DNA of 64,000 nt from Bin87 sp965204685. Lineage in GTDB: Bacteria; Chloroflexota; Dehalococcoidia; Lucifugimonadales; UBA3495. The stretch covers positions 496,001 to 560,000 of the forward strand of contig OZ242004.1 of NCBI GenBank assembly GCA_965204685.1, read 5' to 3'. Within the stretch, counting starts at the first letter, position 1. Each line of letters begins with the position of its first letter. Position numbers and translations under genes: made by a program. Below, piece after piece: positions 62,452 through 64,000 of this stretch. The notes beneath the pieces are model-generated. The model had not been told where the DNA came from. It worked only from the letters and a program-made list of their open reading frames with translations, and searched no databases.

Positions 62452-62806
62452 ACAAATTTTCCAGCATACGGATGAAGTTGGCAATTTCCCCTTTACCGTG
62501 GCGGATTTCGTCCTCGCCGGGAGGCCAGCCGTAGAATCGCGAGTGAAACGAGCTTGCCGCGAGGTAGTAGATGTACAGTATGGGCGGAGCGCCCTCGTCG
62601 TCAATCAAGCGCATCACGGTATCAGCCAAGGCGTTGTGCGATCCGTGAAACCAGCCTCTGCGCTCGGCGACGGCTTTGATGGCATGGGCGGCCGCGCCCC
62701 ATATCTTGTTGCAGGCCTCCTCCAACTCGCCGCGCTCGACTTCATCGTCCACCAGATCGAGAAAATGCCAACTCCGTTCCGCGTGGTAATCGACAATGGT
62801 GGTCAT
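62450..62806 (-). CDS. PaREP1/HEPN-like small helical protein, paralogue 3 of 3
   Basis: A 118-residue helical protein: VERGELEEACNKIWGAAAHAIKAVAE matches the copies at 10.3 and 55.5 kb, with the late motif FHSRFYGW. The family resembles PaREP1/HEPN-related proteins. It lies 69 bases upstream of the selenoprotein gene on the same strand. Any functional link with the selenoprotein is unproven. Confidence 0.68.
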   Translation of the reverse strand: MTTIVDYHAERSWHFLDLVDDEVERGELEEACNKIWGAAAHAIKAVAERRGWFHGSHNALADTVMRLIDDEGAPPILYIYYLAASSFHSRFYGWPPGEDEIRHGKGEIANFIRMLENL

Positions 62807-62843
62807 GGCGAACTCTCGGGATTGAGCGGAGTGGCCGGACGGG

Positions 62844-63266
62844 CTACTTGACGCGGGCGCTGGCCTGGCCGACGGCGGTCTTGTCGCCGTTCTGGTTCTC
62901 GCAGTACACGTCTACCGTAACCAGCGTGGTGCCGTCGTCCTGGGGCTCGCGGCTGTTGACCTGGCCGTGGACGCTGACGGTGTCGCCGTGCTTCACGGGG
63001 CGCAGGAACTTGAGGTTGACGTTGCCGGAACGGTGGAAATCGTCGGCGCCGATGAACTTGCGCATGGCTTCGGTGCAGAAGGCGATGCTCATGCGGCCGG
63101 AGGCGATGGCGTAGGTGGTGCCGAGGCGCTTTGAGGCCAGTTCGGGGTCGTTGTGGATGTTAGCCCGGTTGAGGATGCCACACGCCTCGAACTGGTTGAT
63201 GACGTCCTGGGTGATGTGCTTGGTGACGACGGGGAGCGTTTCGCTGTCTAGCCTTGGGGATGCCAT
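62844..63266 (-). CDS. MaoC-like hotdog-fold dehydratase/hydratase
   Basis: A 140-residue protein. NVNLKFLRPVKHGDTVSVHG is the hotdog strand region, and the MaoC-type Asp/His positions are in the preceding helix (ILNRANIHNDPELASKRLG). Its start overlaps the stop of the next upstream hotdog gene by 19 bases. The two may form a heterodimeric hydratase. Substrate unknown. Confidence 0.8.
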   Translation of the reverse strand: MASPRLDSETLPVVTKHITQDVINQFEACGILNRANIHNDPELASKRLGTTYAIASGRMSIAFCTEAMRKFIGADDFHRSGNVNLKFLRPVKHGDTVSVHGQVNSREPQDDGTTLVTVDVYCENQNGDKTAVGQASARVK

Positions 63267-63673
63267 TTCTTGCCCAACTCCTCGGGTTTCTTGATCTGGT
63301 AGGTGCGCATCTTCTCGATGAGCCGGCCGTCTTCGTCGGTGGCCGTGGCCTCGATGACCAGGTAGGGCTTCTCCCGGCGAACAAACTTGTCGTGGATTCG
63401 GCCGGTAACGCTGATCTTCTTTCCGGGGACTGGCGGGTTGAACAGGTCGATTTCGTTCCCCGCGTTGATGCTGCCGGTCTGGTCGTCATAGGCCAGCGAG
63501 AGGGACGTGGCGTCGTGCTTGACGGCGATGGTGGGGAAAACGGCGTCGGGATCGCCCACGGCCTGGCGGTACAGGTCCACCATCTCCTGGGTCAGCACAT
63601 ACTCGTAGGAGCCAAGCTCCTCACCGACCTGAACTTCGTTGTAATCGAAGAGGGGCAGTTCTTGTTCGGCCAT
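63248..63673 (-). CDS. MaoC-like N-terminal-type hotdog protein
   Basis: A 141-residue protein similar to the N-terminal half (FAS1_DH-type) of MaoC dehydratases: VGEELGSYEYVLTQEMVDLYRQAVGD and PVPGKKISVTGRIHDKFV. It lacks the full catalytic pair. It is upstream of the 62844 gene and overlaps it by 19 bases, so they are translated together. The divergent TPP enzyme follows on the other side. Confidence 0.8.
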   Translation of the reverse strand: MAEQELPLFDYNEVQVGEELGSYEYVLTQEMVDLYRQAVGDPDAVFPTIAVKHDATSLSLAYDDQTGSINAGNEIDLFNPPVPGKKISVTGRIHDKFVRREKPYLVIEATATDEDGRLIEKMRTYQIKKPEELGKKWHPQG

Positions 63674-63879
63674 AATGGGACACTCCCAATATCGTTTGCT
63701 AACGCGGCACTAACGATACCGCAGGGCGCAACGGGCGTCAATCGGCGCGCTCACGCGTACTCACTTTGCAACGATGCCGACAGCCATCCGGGAATGGGGT
63801 CGGGCGGTTTGTTGTAGAATTGGCCGTCAACCAATCCCCCGGCCGCTCCAGTGAAGGCGGCCCGCAACCGGAGGAGCCC

Positions 63880-64000
63880 ATGTCGCAACTGATGACCGGC
63901 AAGCAGGCGCTGCTGGAGATGCTCAAAGCCGAGGGCGTCGAGTACATATTCGGCAACCCCGGCACCAGCGAGGGGCCGATCATCGACCTGCTGGGCGATT
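63880..64000 (+). CDS. thiamine pyrophosphate-dependent enzyme, N-terminal part only
   Basis: The frame starts at ATG 63880 with GGAGG upstream and runs to the window edge. MTGKQALLEMLKAEGVEYIF then GNPGTSEGPIID is the N-terminal PYR-domain motif (GNPGTSE) of TPP-dependent enzymes such as acetolactate synthase or benzoylformate decarboxylase. The rest lies outside, so the activity cannot be chosen. Confidence 0.85.
   Translation, partial: MSQLMTGKQALLEMLKAEGVEYIFGNPGTSEGPIIDLLGD

Overview
The window is a high-GC bacterial chromosome segment with dense coding, frequent GTG/TTG starts and many 4-base start/stop overlaps. Several traits together suggest an aerobic Chloroflexota lineage of the SAR202/Dehalococcoidia type: luciferase-like flavin monooxygenases, a Rieske ring-hydroxylating oxygenase, a nickel superoxide dismutase, many amidase and hotdog-fold enzymes, and heme genes of the siroheme route. 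This placement is inferred from gene content; no rRNA gene is present.

Layout. 0-10 kb: the 3' part of a tRNA-Trp, a methyltransferase, a PQQ-type sugar dehydrogenase lipoprotein, then a catabolic block (two luciferase-like monooxygenases, alpha/beta hydrolase, two-subunit Rieske oxygenase, HpaB-type flavin hydroxylase, VOC protein) closed by a strong terminator. 10-19 kb: RidA, a flavin/PNPOx-like protein, a Gfo/Idh/MocA oxidoreductase, ProW and ProV, tgt, and a TauE exporter. 19-26 kb: a leftward run of enoyl-CoA hydratase, pcm, VOC, aroK and aroB, plus ilvD and a zinc alcohol dehydrogenase. 26-33 kb: a duplicated-domain protein with a retropepsin-like partner, sodN, and recQ, which is split by a 2307-bp IS21-family element with a 4-bp target duplication. 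33-37.6 kb: hemL and an accessory patch with a decayed HicAB toxin-antitoxin locus and unknown proteins. 37.6-46.6 kb: a leftward heme/siroheme cluster (regulator, fused AhbA-AhbB, precorrin-2 dehydrogenase, hemA, hemC, cobA-hemD, hemB) interrupted by a two-gene HEPN module. 47-52 kb: a cyclase-family hydrolase, fmt, a candidate structured RNA with its own promoter, rpsP-khpA-rimM, and moaE/moaD. 52-54 kb: a Septu-like (PtuA ATPase + PtuB HNH nuclease) defence pair. 54-58 kb: two amidases, one with a GatC-like partner, surrounding a second, damaged copy of the HEPN module. 58-64 kb: NhaA with a His-rich loop, a pentapeptide-repeat protein, a DRTGG-type ATPase, a predicted Rdx-family selenoprotein with an in-frame UGA, two MaoC-like hotdog proteins, and the start of a TPP enzyme.

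How the genes work together. The hem genes here cover glutamyl-tRNA to precorrin-2 and sirohydrochlorin, then siroheme decarboxylation, which points to heme made through siroheme. HEPN-type small proteins recur five times (two families), alongside the Septu pair and the HicAB remnant, so defence or toxin-antitoxin functions are scattered between housekeeping operons. Four copies of an inverted-repeat element (ends CGTCAGAAGCAGGATT) and several shorter palindromes sit in intergenic gaps.

The observations most worth following are the UGA-containing selenoprotein, the leader-like structured RNA at about 49.75-49.98 kb, the two paralogous HEPN modules (one lacking its core helix), and the exact reconstruction of the IS21 insertion in recQ.
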